The notes under the pieces were generated by a model. The model was not told where the DNA came from. It worked only from the letters and a program-made list of their open reading frames with translations, and ran no database searches. A stretch of DNA of 64,000 nt from Lithospermum erythrorhizon (lineage: Eukaryota > Streptophyta > Magnoliopsida > Boraginales > Boraginaceae), in contig JADFUC010000781.1 in assembly GCA_019722365.1 (NCBI GenBank), positions 1 to 64,000 of the forward strand, read 5' to 3'. Positions 11,628 through 24,900 of the stretch are shown here, in pieces. The stretch's first letter is position 1, and each line of letters opens with the position of its first letter. Both the position numbers and the translations under genes were made by a program.

Positions 11628-14600
11628 CTCCCTGCATCCCAAAATTCTAGGGATGTTTGACTTTTCTTTCATTTTAACAATAGTATCCTTTAATTGGTAA
11701 ATCTAGAATTCTATAATTGAAATTCCTAATTTGCCCTTGAACAAAATGGCGCCCAATTTGAACCGGTCATAAATCCCGCGTGAATGGAGTACTTTGAAAC
11801 ATGAAACAGACTCCTTGGACTTGTACTTTGAACAACAAACATTCTAAGGTAAAACTAAAATATCTACACTAAAAAACTCATCACTTCCAATTCCATACTA
11901 GATTTAGTAGATTTTCATTGAAGTAATACCCACTATTTACTCAAGTAAGACTGAACCACTCGTAGCTCCTTTCCAGGGTAAAGCGTTTTATTTTTTTTGT
12001 AATTTAACAAACAATACCTTTTATGCTTATGTTGTGACGAACATTGTTTAATTTCAGTAAAATTAAGCAATAGAAACTAATTTTGTTTTCATTTAATCTT
12101 GACATGTTTATTTTTGTCGCATATGTCGCCAATACTCAAATTGATCGACTGGTCGACGTATATGTCGTGATATTGTTTGATTATCCGTGACGCACACCGT
12201 GATTACGAGGTTAAATTAATCGCATTGCTAATACTTACAAATCTCGTTTTTCTTTATAGAAAGTTGTGGTTTGCTTTATATATATCGACCGCCGATCAAG
12301 CATTTATTATCAGAACGCTCAGATTTCTTATCAATAAGTGCTTATAAACCTTTATTTTGTCCAGAATCAAGGCTTCATGGAATCAATTTCCCAACCATCA
12401 AAGAAACAAAATCATCTAAGTATTGAGGCCAAGCGGCATCTTTTTGAGAAGTTGATCATGATGTTCGATGGCAAGAAATTAAAGCATGGTTCAATAAAGA
12501 TGTCATATAAACTTTACTCGCTTACCCTAAACCGTATGCTTGGAGTAGAGCTAAATTGTTCATTTTTAATGGAGATATGGCTGAATTTTCAAGTAATTAT
12601 GTGAAGCGGGCTGGTAGAAAACGAATTCAAGTTAATCCGGAGAAGGTGAAACAAATTCCATTACGAAACCGTAAAAGCATTATGGACTTATCAATTGCTT
12701 TGGGAATTTCAAAATCTGTACTTCATAGGAGGATCAACGAGGGTGCTCTAACACGACATTCAAATGCCATTAAGCCGCAATTAACCGAAGAAAATAAGAA
12801 AGCTGGGGATTGCCATTGTCTATCGACGCATTTGAAAAGGAAATGCATCAACAGCTTTAGCTCTCTCAAGAACATTCTTGGCGATGCATGAGAAGTGTAA
12901 TTATTGATGAAAATGGTTTTACATGTTACAAGAGTCCTAAAATGTTACTTTTGCTCGGAGAATTTGGAAATTTCTCATAAGCACTTGGTAAGTAGTTTAT
13001 TTATCCTCAAAGTAATGCTTTTAGCCGCAGCCAAGGCACTGGGTCGACATGGTCGGGTAATGTGTCGCTCGATGGAAAAATCAAATCTTTCCTTTATTTT
13101 CAGAGTCGGCCAAGTTAAACGCCAGTTAATCTGAAGAAGAAAATCTTAGGCAACTAAACCATCATTTCTATAACTCAAGACGCTATACGGTCATGCTTAT
13201 CATGCATCAAGAATAAAAGAAAATGGGCCTTCAGAATGAATGCCCACAATTTATATTCACCGCGATAACGCGACATTCTCATATTGATCCATTAGATGAT
13301 AAGTTTCTTGCAGTAGCACAAGGAGATGGTTTCGACATCCGATTGACTTGCCAACCTCCTAATAGCCCGAATTTCAATGTAATTTTTGACTGGGGATACT
13401 TTTGTGATTCATCCAAATTATAATATCAGCTGCCTCCAAAGACAATAGACGAAGCTCAGACTGCGGACAAAATCTTTTGGAGAGGCTTATCACCTTCGCG
13501 TTTTAATCGGTTTTCTTTAACTTTTCAAGAATGCATGATTGCCATGAAATTTAAAGCGAGAAACAACTACAAAATACCTCATACAAGAAAGTACCATTTA
13601 GAAAAAAGGCGTCATTTTCCAGCTTACTCTATCATGCTGATCATGGACTTCATGGGAAGCTCGTAGATTATCTTGAATCCTAAAGGTTGTTGGGCTTCTG
13701 CAATGATGTGAATATGTGTTCCCTTTTGTGTTATGTCATAACGTATTGTACCATATGGTTTATCTCTCGATCATGGCTTTTGTTTTGTGTGCTAATGAAC
13801 TGGGCGTATAATACTGCTTTTTGATTAATGACGCTGTTATAATAGTGCAAAAGTTTATCGCTCTTCGTGATCATGACTATAAGATTATTGTATTTAGATT
13901 TTGATCATGCGAGGCTGGTTATAGCGTGCAATGCTCATCGCCTCCGTGATATCACTTTACTTTCAGAAATTAATGTATTTGTGTAAATGTAATCATATTA
14001 CTTTTTATTGGTCAGACAGGATCATCTTAACAAACTTAAGTTGGCCCAAAGTGGTTTCAGTGTCAATCGATGTGCAGTGTGTTTTTGAGAACATCGAATG
14101 CATCTAGCTATGGGTATGCCTTCCAAATGTAGCTAGGCGCCCCTTTCCGATTCTCATTATAAGTACAAGGAAAGCGTTTTTAAAAAAAAATTATTGTGAT
14201 CATCTTATTCCTATGATTCAATAAAAAGTTGGGCTCCAAATGACATGTGAAAATAGATTGATGATATTGTTACTGTCAATTGCTACAAGCTAAATTCTTT
14301 ATATTGTTTCTGAATCATTCTTTATCATTGTGTATTCAAATGATGGAACATGGAATGCCTTTTGATCATTTATTTGGAATCGTGAAGATTATCCCTACTA
14401 GTATTGAAATTAAGAGACCATTGAAATAGAATGTGTACTTTATTTATTGCATATGATGGAGAGTTGGATAATCAAGACCAATCTTGTTCATGGATCTTAT
14501 GATCTGAAACTCAAAATTGTGTAAAGCTCAGATGTATCTACTTCGAGGAACTAACTTCAAGCTTCACAAAATCTATGCTTAAGGATGATTTTTTAGACAA

Positions 14601-14909
14601 ATTTTAGCCACAACCAAGTTAAACTATCTATAGATTAAATAAAGCACATGAATTACGTATATCTCTTGTAAGCTTCAGAATATTCTATAGTACCAAAACA
14701 TGATTTTGGTGTACTATTGACTTTCAGTAAATGACAGACCATGAATTTGGAAAAATAGTCATTTGGAGGGAAAAAATATTTTAAAGTGAGATTGTTTCAA
14801 GGGCATAATAGGCATTTGGAAAATTTTGAATTTTGATTTGATAAAAGAGGAACTTAAAATGAGATTTCTTATTTTGGCAAAAGTGCCTTCAATTTTGGGA
14901 TGGAGGGAG
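11628..14909 (+). mobile_element. Mariner-like element (copy 1), full length with both ends
   Basis: The left end CTCCCTGCATCCCAAAATT at 11628 and the right end AATTTTGGGATGGAGGGAG, finishing at 14909, are inverted repeats with one mismatch in 19. Each is flanked by TA (11626-11627 and 14910-14911), the target duplication of Tc1/mariner elements. The 3.28 kb between carries a plus-strand transposase relic (12377 to about 13665). These termini are the same type as Stowaway MITE ends, so elements like this could have mobilised the MITEs in this window. Confidence 0.9.
12377..13665 (+). pseudogene. Mariner-like transposase, inactivated (copy 1)
   Basis: It begins with a MESISQPSKKQ-type start at 12377, shared with copy 2 at 31830. 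The readable core at about 12600-12810 has the plant mariner DNA-binding segment (GRKRIQVNPEKVKQIPLRNR, SIMDLSIALGISKS, RRINEGALTRHSNAIKP). After that, frameshifts and stops accumulate. The first catalytic Asp region is still seen near 12900 (VIIDENGF), and the last part at about 13260-13400 (GDGFDIRLTCQPPNSPNFNV) has lost the third acidic residue context. It is not translatable as one protein. It is clearly more decayed than copy 2. Confidence 0.85.
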
Positions 14910-14911
14910 TA

Positions 14912-15700
14912 TATTTTTAACAAAATTGATGACTGGTCCGATTTCTTGCATGACGGATGACAGCCTCCTCCAAGCCATAAGGTTGGAGCACGCCTCGATC
15001 TAAATGGAAGGTTCTCAAGAAAATAAAGCACCTCGTCTATGAAACACCCGACGACAAAGCTAAGTAGCAGCTTAAGAGAGTATATAGTTTCAGAAGTTAG
15101 ACTCGATATCAAAGTCAACTTACTCTGACTTGTCTCAAAGTTTACCTTTTATAGTGTTTGGACCGTTAACTCATTGAAGCCTGATCTACTATCGACAGAA
15201 TCTTGCTCCATTAGATGCTGATTACCACATTTTAATGCCACCCATAATTATCCTCTTAATCGAGCTCGCCTGATCAAGTATTAGCGTAATCTCGATCCGC
15301 TTCATGAACTGAGCCGGGATGGTCTACCTTTGGGAGGCGATTCACCCCGGACCATCTCATGGCTCGGGTCCATTTATTCTAAGTGATCTTCGAGGGTCCG
15401 ATCCATGGACCTAATCTCGTGACCGACTTGACGCCCCATTTACTGCAGATTATAAAAATCAATATATTTATTCATTACCCGGCCCAGACTCCTTCCAAAA
15501 ATATTCAATCAAAACCTTATCAAGAGTGCTAATCGAACTCGACTACTATCGTCTCTTCCTCGAGCAATTCTAAACAATCTAATAATTACCCAACTCAATA
15601 ATATACATGTCCAACCGAATAATCCGTACTCGCTAACCGGATGCAAGGGCTTTTAATATTTCCTATTGTTATTCTCTTCCCAAAGTCACGCGGCTCATCT
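14912..15700. other. Intergenic stretch, nothing recognised
   Basis: This lies between the right end of the mariner-like element and the UBC gene. It is moderately GC-rich with ATGGCTCGGGTCCATTT-like words near 15360, possibly old LTR debris. No gene or RNA is seen. Confidence 0.4.
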
Positions 15701-16861
15701 CCACACCCTCTTCCATCCTCTCAACCCCAAAACGTCGTCGTTTTTATTATTTGAGGTAATTTTCAATATTTATAATAGATCTAATAAATCAGATTAAATA
15801 TTTTATTAATTGATTAATATTACGAAAATTATATTTAATTATGAGATTATTTGTTGTTTTTTAAAAAAATGTTTCGACTTGGGTGATTTTGTTATAAAAA
15901 AAATTAAATTAACAATTGATTTTATTGGTGAAAATATGTTTTAATTTACTTAGTATTGCAGTGAAATTGAGCTTATTTGAATTATGTAATTAAATTAATT
16001 ATTCCCTTTGTCCCTAAATTATTGTCCAATTTTGAATTTTGATGGTTGACTTTTGATTTTAATTGGAATATTTTTTATGTGTGGTATTTAATACTTTGTG
16101 AAAATATCAAAATGTAGTATTTTTTACCTACTTTACTATAAACGCGATTGTTTTGATTTGGATCGAAGTTGTGCGTGTCAATTAAGACCGTAAAGTTTGT
16201 GAATTTTTTAGCTTTGAGCTGATTCTTATTCGTCGATTTTGCTAATGTAGAGTTTATATTGTTCGTTTTGCTCTGGCATTTAGAGTGTTGAGCTGATCAG
16301 GTTACGTGTAATCGACTAATTTTGGGGTTCTGACTAGTAATTAGTGGTGGTAATTGAATAATTGAGTTTGAACTAATGTATATTTGCTATTTGTGTAATT
16401 TGTCGTGTGAGGTTCTGATTATTGAACTGATCGAATTTGCATTTGATTAAATAGGTTAGGTTATATTCTTATTTATCGTCGATATGCATCAAGCCTACTG
16501 ACATATAACTAGACCAATTAATAGTGTTCACATTTTTTTATGTTCCCTGAAAGTATGGATCTGATTGAGTTAAATGTCGTTGATTTGTTAAGCGGGGTGT
16601 CTGAATTGTTAGTATATAGGGATGGTATGTAACCTGCGTATTGTGGCTAAGCATATTGAGCTTCAAAGTTCAAACATTGTTTTTTATGATTCCGAATATC
16701 TAATCATGGAAATGAATATGGGTGATAAAGTTTTTCCTAATTTCCATCCTATCTTCTTTATTGTTTAATAGTTAATTAATCTGTCGACTTGTTACGTCTT
16801 CTTTTTTGTTTATAAACAATCGTGGGATTTTTATTTCAGAGGGGCCTGCTTAGGAAATAAG
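15700..16861 (+). promoter_or_regulatory. 5' leader of the UBC gene with a 5'UTR intron
   Basis: A donor TTGAG|GTAATTTTC at 15755/15756 and an acceptor TTATTTCAG|AGGGG at 16839/16840 bracket a ~1.08 kb intron. It leaves a short second leader exon (16840-16861) directly before the ATG. The intron is T-rich, as leader introns of plant housekeeping genes often are. It contains a Stowaway-like left end (ATTCCCTTTGTCCCTAAATT at 16001) without a clear right end. The transcription start is not determined. Confidence 0.6.
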
Positions 16862-19800
16862 ATGTCAACTCCATCCCGGAAGAGGCTGATGAGAGATTTC
16901 AAAAGGCTACAGCAGGACCCTCCAGCAGGGGTCAGTGGTGCCCCTCAGGACAATAACATAATGCTTTGGAATGCAGTAATATTCGGGTTAGTTTAATGCA
17001 ATACATTTTTTGACGTTTTTGATAGTTATTGGAATTTACCGAAAATCGGGTTTTTTTTTGTTGGTATTTCGCATGGTTAGATAAGCATTTTCTGCTTTTC
17101 TTTTTCATGTGGGTTGAAGTCCTGATGATACACCTTGGGATGGAGGTCAGTTATTCTTAAAGTTAACTCCACGTGTTTACTCAAAACTTATGTTATCCTG
17201 ATTTGAAATACATAGACGTTGAACCATAATGTAGCACCAACTAAACAAACTAGACTTATTCTATTGTCTTGCACTCTTACTTCTTTAATATAGTTAAAAA
17301 TTAGTATGAATCTACTCCACTTAGAGACAAGGATTCCTTGGATTGTTACTAAAATCCATATATATTGTGTACATCTGTAATTGTGACATCTGCAAACAAT
17401 ATCTCCCTGCTATTTCTTCTGTTTGACAACTATCCTGCTCAAAATCTCTTGATTTTGTTCTCCATAATTATTTTACTTACTTTACTTGTCCTATTGATTT
17501 AAAGTAAAATTTGCATTTGCTGCGAAACATACGAGTCTCGCATGAGTTGGTAAACTTGATGTGTACTGGTATAAAGTGTACTTTGAATAAGGAAATGTCC
17601 CATTATTGGGGGGAGCTAAATTATGTATGTCCTCTGTTTTTTATTTGAATGACCTATGCCGACTTTTCACAAATTTGAGGTCGTTAACTTAGTGAAAATG
17701 TTTTATTATACCATTGTGTAATGTTGATTAGGAGTATTTTTGAAAGCATATGGGTTAATAAATGGAATCTGTCAAATTTATAATGCTACACTAGTATGTA
17801 AGGGCCGAGATGAAAACGTTGTTGTAAATAAGGAGATAGGTCATTATTCCTACACGAAAGTTTTAGAGAGTTTGTCACTTGAATAAGAGTGGAGGAAGTT
17901 TGGAATTCTGTCAGTTCTGATATTGACTGGCGAGTTAAATATAGTGAATGGAAGTATATGTATTAATCCCTGATTGACTTGTGTGAGATCCATTTATCCT
18001 TTTAACTCTTCTATCTGAAGTGAGTAAATATTATTTCATGTTCCTTCATTCTCTGTGAATATTGTTCTTGTCTATGGTGTTCCTTAAGTTAATCAAAAGT
18101 TTCAATATTCGTAAGTCCACGAATCCTTCATTATGTATTGTGCTGATAAGGAATGAGTTCTTGTTGGTTACTGGTATAACTGAGGCTAATTTTTTCAGTC
18201 CATTGTTTAGTTTTGCTGTTGGTAGAACAGTTGTTATATGCCTTCCTGCTTTAAACCATTGCTCGTATACTTTTAAATTAGATATGTATGCTTGAATGTG
18301 TACCTGGAAAAGTCTTTGCATAGCTTTTCCAAACATTTTATTTATTGAGAAATATGACGACGTTACTTCTAAGCACATCAGGTACGTTCAAGTTGTCTCT
18401 TCAGTTTTCAGAGGATTATCCAAATAAGCCACCAACAGTGAGATTTGTTTCTAGAATGTTCCATCCTAACAGTAAGTTGCATTGAAGTTATTTTCACCGT
18501 CAAAATATAGGATCCACAGTTGAATTTATTCAACTAATCGTGAATTTGATTATCCTTTTGCATCTGTTTAGTTTATGCTGATGGAAGTATATGTTTGGAC
18601 ATTCTGCAAAATCAGTGGAGTCCAATATATGATGTTGCAGCCATACTGACATCCATCCAGGTACCCTGTACTCATTACTAGTATGATACTTCATCGGAGT
18701 ATGTTATTTCTCCTTAGTTAAGTTGCATTTCAAAGAGTGGGAGAAGTTCCATATGTTAAACTCAGGGCCTATATTAAGTTGTTCTTGTTCTTGGACATTA
18801 CCCTTGAATGTTTGGTGGAGTTATCATTTAGGAAGTTCCAAAGACCCAAAATAAATTGAGATTAACTTTCAGCTTTCTTTCTAAGCATATTTCACGTAAC
18901 CTTGGTCAGTCTTCTACTTGTTTCCTGCTTTAACCCAACTTAATTTCTTAATCGATCCTCACAAAAAATTGCTGTGGGTCAATGACTGTATTGTACTTTA
19001 AAATGCTTAAGACTTCAGTGTAATTCGCTATAGGAAAAGGAAAACTACAGAAATGCTAAATGAACTAATTGCCTTGGCAGCTGGTTTTAAATAAAATTGT
19101 GTAACATGTCTGTATATTGGGAAAAGGACAAGTTTGCATTCTCAAAACCTAAACGTATTTGACCTATTTAATTAAATACTACAGGAGTTAGCTAAACATG
19201 ACCTTTAATTATGCTTTGGCTCATGTCAAACTTGTGTTAGCATGAACATAATCTGATTTGTTTTCTATTTGGGTTGTGGTTGTGCATCTGAGGATGTAGG
19301 TGGGGGGAAGGCTGGGTTGGATGTTACTCAGAACATATCATAGAGTAGTTCCCTAAAAAATGGCCAGGCAAAGCAAATAGAAACAGAAACTAATTCTGAA
19401 GCAAACCACCATACTTCTGCAATTACTGTGGGAGAAAAGTTCGAATCTTCTAACATATCTTGTTGCTATTAATGATTGACCATCAAAGTATTAAAATGCT
19501 TTCAAGTCTTCCCTTGGACTTAATCAGTTAAAGAGAAATTATGTATATTACGTATGTGCTTTGAGTTTCTGACCTGCCTCGGTCCTCGATTTTTTGTTCA
19601 CTGAAATGGATATTGATTCACAGTTCTTTGTCTTTTAATGGCACCTTGTTAACCTAGTTAAATATTTTAAGATCGGATAACTGAAAGTCTTCCTGAATTT
19701 CCTGCTTACAGCCGTATAGTGCTTTTTAAGAAAGATGGACGATGTTAATCCTGGGTTAGATGATGAGACGAACGTTTCTTAAAAAAGTATGCAGCCTTAC

Positions 19801-20497
19801 CCCCTGTGATAACAGGGAGGCTGTTTCCTAATTGACCCAAGAGGGAAGTGTGAAATTGGTCTCTCTTGATCATAGATAATTGGATATAGTACAAGAATAA
19901 GTTTGTCACTCTTAACTTGTGTATTATAGTTTTATGATGTGGTTGCTTTGGTACCTTGAAAACAGTATAGGATCCGTGACATAGGTTTGATGTACCATAC
20001 TACCATGTTGTGTAATATTTGGTCCCATTCTTGCCAGGCATGTCCTCTGATCCTCCATGGCTTGGAATCATAAATCTAGTTTGTTTCTATTCCTATTTTT
20101 TTCAACATCCTGATGAGCAATTGATTCATAGGGGTTTAAGAATGATTCTAATATGATAATCAAAGATGGATTATGTAATATTTATTGTTGATGTTTATGA
20201 GGAATAACTAAAATTGTTCGTTTCATGCATTTTAGAATTTACAGTATAACTGAAAGGCCTGTAAGAATCACAAAGTTTTGCATAAAATTCACATCTTAGA
20301 GTTTCTAGTTTATTTCTACACATTGGCAGAAAAATTTGCATGCTAACATGCCTTTTATTTTGCTTCAGTCACTGTTATGCGACCCAAACCCTAACTCTCC
20401 TGCAAATTCTGAGGCTGCTCGATTATTCAGTGAGAATAAGCGTGAGTATAACCGTAAAGTGAAAGAAATTGTGGAGCAGAGCTGGACTGCCGACTAA
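16862..20497 (+). CDS. UBC2: Ubiquitin-conjugating enzyme E2, RAD6/UBC2 type
   Basis: Five coding exons: 16862-16986, 17120-17145, 18382-18471, 18572-18660 and 20369-20497. All junctions are GT-AG and all phases agree, giving 152 residues, the standard length for plant UBC1/2/3. The E2 fold is complete: N-terminal [17 protein letters not shown], the HPN motif at residues 78-80, and the catalytic Cys88 in the GSICLDIL context. The acidic C-terminal tail of yeast RAD6 is absent, as in plant homologues. The enzyme takes ubiquitin from E1 as a thioester and, with HUB1/2-type E3 ligases, monoubiquitinates histone H2B in the nucleus; this role is known of the family, not shown here. Introns 2 and 4 are long (1.2 and 1.7 kb). 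Open frames inside them, such as 18046-18378 on the minus strand, are shadows. Confidence 0.97.
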
Positions 20498-21949
20498 CTG
20501 CTTTTCTTTAGTCTTGACTCTTCATTTATTCTGAGATTGCTATTTAAGTAATATTTTGCTACTCTGAGAGCTCGACACTGTTTCATCTTCTGAGACATGG
20601 TTTTTTCGCATTTCGTTGTAGCTGTTGGTCCAATATTTGGTAGCATGACTGCACTATGTCATCTTGCTGCCCCTGTATATAAGATGTTCAACTGTAAGCT
20701 TCCAAAAAAAACTCATCCAAACATCCTGTAAGACTATATATGCCCCTTTTCTTATGATTTTTAGAATCTTTTCAAGGCTAACTGCCATCTATGAAGAGAC
20801 TGGATAGTTTGTTTTTATTTGTGTGACAATCTATGTCACATCATGATATATGTCATTATTTTATTTTTTAATTTAGTCACCAAAGTGTGATGGAGGATCC
20901 AAAGCAACTTATAAACCATACAGGCTAAGAAAGAAAGTGTAGATTGCATATGAATAGAGGATGATTTATAGAATTCTTTCTTAGGCTGCTATTGTTTGAT
21001 TTTTGATCCATCCATTTCAAAACATCACAAGTTGTTAATTGTTAAGTATGCATGCCTTTTCAACCTACAATATATGTAAGCCTGCACCTTTTCCCTTTTA
21101 GAAAGAGCCGGTTTGACTCTTAAATAAAATACTCTGTCTTTTTGTTTGAATGTTACACTAAGCCCAATTTATGTTTTAGTTGTTGAAATTAATAAATTTT
21201 ATAATTTAATGGACATATATAATTTTAATTTTAACCTAAAAAATTATTTTCAATAGTAAAATTTGTTAAAAGAGTATCCTTTTATATATTTTCACCAAAA
21301 TGTATACATGTTCAAATATAATTGAGTTAATATTATTAGATTCTCTGGAAAGAGTACCCACCGTCGACGTTGACAATAATTCTATCGGAGATCGATTTCG
21401 TAACTTCAACCATCACCAGTTCCTTCCTGATCAATCCGTTGAGAAAATATGATAATATTTACAAATCATCATTGTTATACAAGAAATATTCTGACACTCA
21501 AGTTAGTATTCATAAAGTGTAAAATCTATACTTGCATATTGCTTGAATGCTCGATCTATGTTATATTGTATCCACTTTTTAATTATAAGGAAAGTGTCAT
21601 TATCAATTATTATACTATAAAATAATTGAGATAGTTATATTATAATTATCCATTCTGTTGAACAAGTTCATGAATACATATGATCAAGTTACTTGAGAAA
21701 TAACTAAAATTATTCCAAGTAGTTAAAAAAATCAGTGTTTGAAAGAGAAAGCAAAACAACTATAGTTGGAAGTTGGAAACTGCTCCTTCCTCATTAGGCA
21801 AAACAACCATAGCCATCATAGACCAATCGACGGTTAAGCTCACCTGCTAATGGTCCCTCATGTTTGCTTTCTTGATATTCATAAATAAATTCTTCAAGAA
21901 AATAATACCATGTAATTTGATCAGTTGACCAATTTGGTTGCTGCAAAAA
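20498..21949. other. UBC 3' region and kinase promoter
   Basis: The UBC 3'UTR and the upstream region of the kinase gene. AT-rich, with a Stowaway-like internal sequence around 21140-21350 (TATATTTTCACCAAAATGTA). I see no gene, RNA gene or clear TATA box that I would defend. Confidence 0.5.
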
Positions 21950-24900
21950 ATGGTTAGGGCCAAGAATCTGATGACTCTAGTAGAAGAAGATGATAACAAG
22001 TTATCTGGAAGCAGAAAAACAGTAGTGGTTGGAGTTAAATTTGATCATGCAAGTAGGGAGTTGTTGACTTGGGCACTTGTCAAAGTTGCTCAGCCTGGTG
22101 ATCATGTCATTGCTCTTCATGTTCTCAGCAAAAATGGTATCTATTCCAAGAATTTCTAGTGCAATTGAATTTTCTTTGTTTTCATTTTTTTTTGGGTCAA
22201 TGATTTTTACACAAGTGGAAGACTAGAGGGGCATAAGGGAGCAAATTTTGAAAATAGATATTTATTATTAAAAAGTAGAAGTTTATCATTTATTTATTAA
22301 AAAATTAAGTTGGTCACCCCCTAAATTTATATATTTTTCTGCATTTGAATAATATTAGTTCATTCGCCCCTTATATGAATGAAATTCTTCCAACGAGTGA
22401 TAACGGAACTCCCCTTATATGAATGAAATTCTTCCAACGAGTGATAAGGGAACTCCACTTGTAGTATAAAAGTTGATGAAACTGCTGCTGGTTTTGTGCA
22501 AAGAAAAGTTATCTGTGTTTTGTTATGCTACACCATCTCAATTTAATTAAAGTTTGAGCTTATAATCATTTTCAAGTGCAGTTTAAAATGTTCCAAATTT
22601 TGACATGTAAGTGTTTGGTGTGTAGTATCTATCTAGTCATAGAAACCATAATGATTTTTTTTCACTCTAATTCTTGATAATGAAACTCTGTTGGATCCAC
22701 TTTTACACTATGAGTGGAGTGATAAAAACTCATTTGAGCTTAATAAAGATCCAAAGTTGTATGGACGAAGTATTGGTTCATAAGTAGCTTGACTATTTGT
22801 TGAAATAAAAACCATTTATTTTGATGGAGGGTGTAATTAAATTCGATTGTGCTGATTCTGTATGCTTAAATATTTGAGAAAACTAATTTATTTCCCTTAA
22901 ATCTGAAGGAAATTATTGAGTGTTGAGCATTGATGTTTTCCAGAGTACATGTTTAATCGTTTTTCCAGCTCCTCTGTCACTCTGTGTGTGTTTCTTTTGG
23001 ACATTCCTTTAATATAATATTCATTATTAATTTCTGTATATTTTGGTTAATGTTCGCATTCGTGATTCGTGTGATTGTGAAGATGTGTTAGATCATGATG
23101 GAAAGTCATGCTTCTTGACGCTGGTGAAACAATTCGACTCTATTCTTGAAGTGTATGAAGGGTTATGTAACCTCAAACAGGTTTGTTCTTTTCAATCTTT
23201 ATATCCAGTACTCTTTATGAAACTTAGTTAAGTGAAGTGAGACATATGCTGAAAAAGGAAAATATGCCCCTTATGACTTATCATTTCGGAAATTCATTCT
23301 GTCCACAGATCGTCTTATGTAGCTGGTAAGTAATAAGAGTTGGTTTATTTCTGGTCTTATCGCAGGTAGATCTTAAGCTGAAGATCTGCAGAGGTGAATC
23401 CGTGAGAAAGATTTTGATCCGTGAAGCGATATCTTACCATGCAACTGACCTTATTGTAGGAATTGCAAAGAGTCGTCATACAATGTATTCGTCTGCATCA
23501 GTTGCTAAATACTGTGCTAAGAAGTTAGTGAAGGTTTCTTCAGTTCTAGCAGTTAATAATGGAAAAATTGTCTTCCGCGGAGGAGCCTCTTTCGTGTCCT
23601 ATGTTTCTGCAGCAGGTTTTGTCTTTTCTTATATTTTGGTTTGATATACACGAATCGTATGAGTTCTCAACTTTCTTTTCCCTGTCGTCCAGAAATCGAG
23701 CATCATCACGGTGGAGGATTATTAAATGCAATCCAGAGGACTTTAAAAAAGAATCCTAAAGGGCTCAATGATGGGCTCTCACCAAAGACGATGACTGTGT
23801 TAGTACATGCTAATCACGAGGATATGGATCTGGGAACATTGAAAAGTGGTTCTGTAACCATAGGGAGTGTTTTGAGGCAGAAATGTGCTGTTTGTTCATC
23901 TCATTCATCTTCAGAAAATGATTCTGGAACTCATTCGACTAAAGAGTCTGCAATTGATGTTAGAGGAAACAATTCCATGGCTATAGTGCCAATTCAGAAG
24001 TCTGAAGCTGCTAGTTTGCTTACAATGTTAATTAGAGAACTACCTGAGCGTAAAGCAGGCTGGCCGCTGCTTCGCCGAGCTCTTTCATCCAAAGGAAAAA
24101 CTCTATTAAATTCATCTAAGAACCATATCTCTGTGGTCCAGTGTTCTATGCAATTGCCCGATAGACCAGCATTGGCAATAAAATGTTCAGATGAAAATGG
24201 TTGTTCTAGTCCATATGTTGAACGTGATGCTGTTTTCGCTATTGGCAGAGAAGCAATGCTAGTTCCATCTCATCATTCCTGTAAATCAGACCCTTTGCCA
24301 CAAGAACTAGAGGGCTTTCACGAGAAATATTTAGCATCTTGTCGACTGTTTAGTTATGGAGAGCTACTTACAGCAACATCAAATTTTATGCCTGGTCTGT
24401 CTTCTTCACTCTTGTGATGGACTTTGCTTAGAGTTGAATTATATATAACCAGACTGGTTTTCCTCTGAAATTCCAGGTAATATTGTTGGCAAAGGAGGCA
24501 ACAGTCAAGTTTATAGAGGATGTCTTCCAGATGAGAAGCAGATAGCAGTAAAAATATTGAAACCATCTGATGATGCATTGAAAGAGTTTGTCTCGGAAAT
24601 TGAAATTATTACAACTTTACATCATAAAAACATCATTTCTCTTTCTGGATTTTGTTACGAGGGGAAGCAGCTCCTGTTGGTGTATGATCTTATCTCACGA
24701 GGAAGCCTTGAAGAAAACCTTCACGGTAGGTCTGAGTTCATATTACATAGTAGGATTTATAATTCAACATTACATAAACTTTTGGCATATTTCTTTGCTG
24801 CATGACTAATTTCTAATCCGTTTGGTGTTGGGCATTATTTTTGTCAGGTAATAAGAAAGATCCTCTTTTATTTGGATGGTGTGAACGATATAAGGTCGCT

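Noticed and set aside
18046..18378. 110-codon minus-strand frame and overlapping 77-codon plus frame
   Set aside because: They lie in UBC intron 2 with no domain and no family resemblance.
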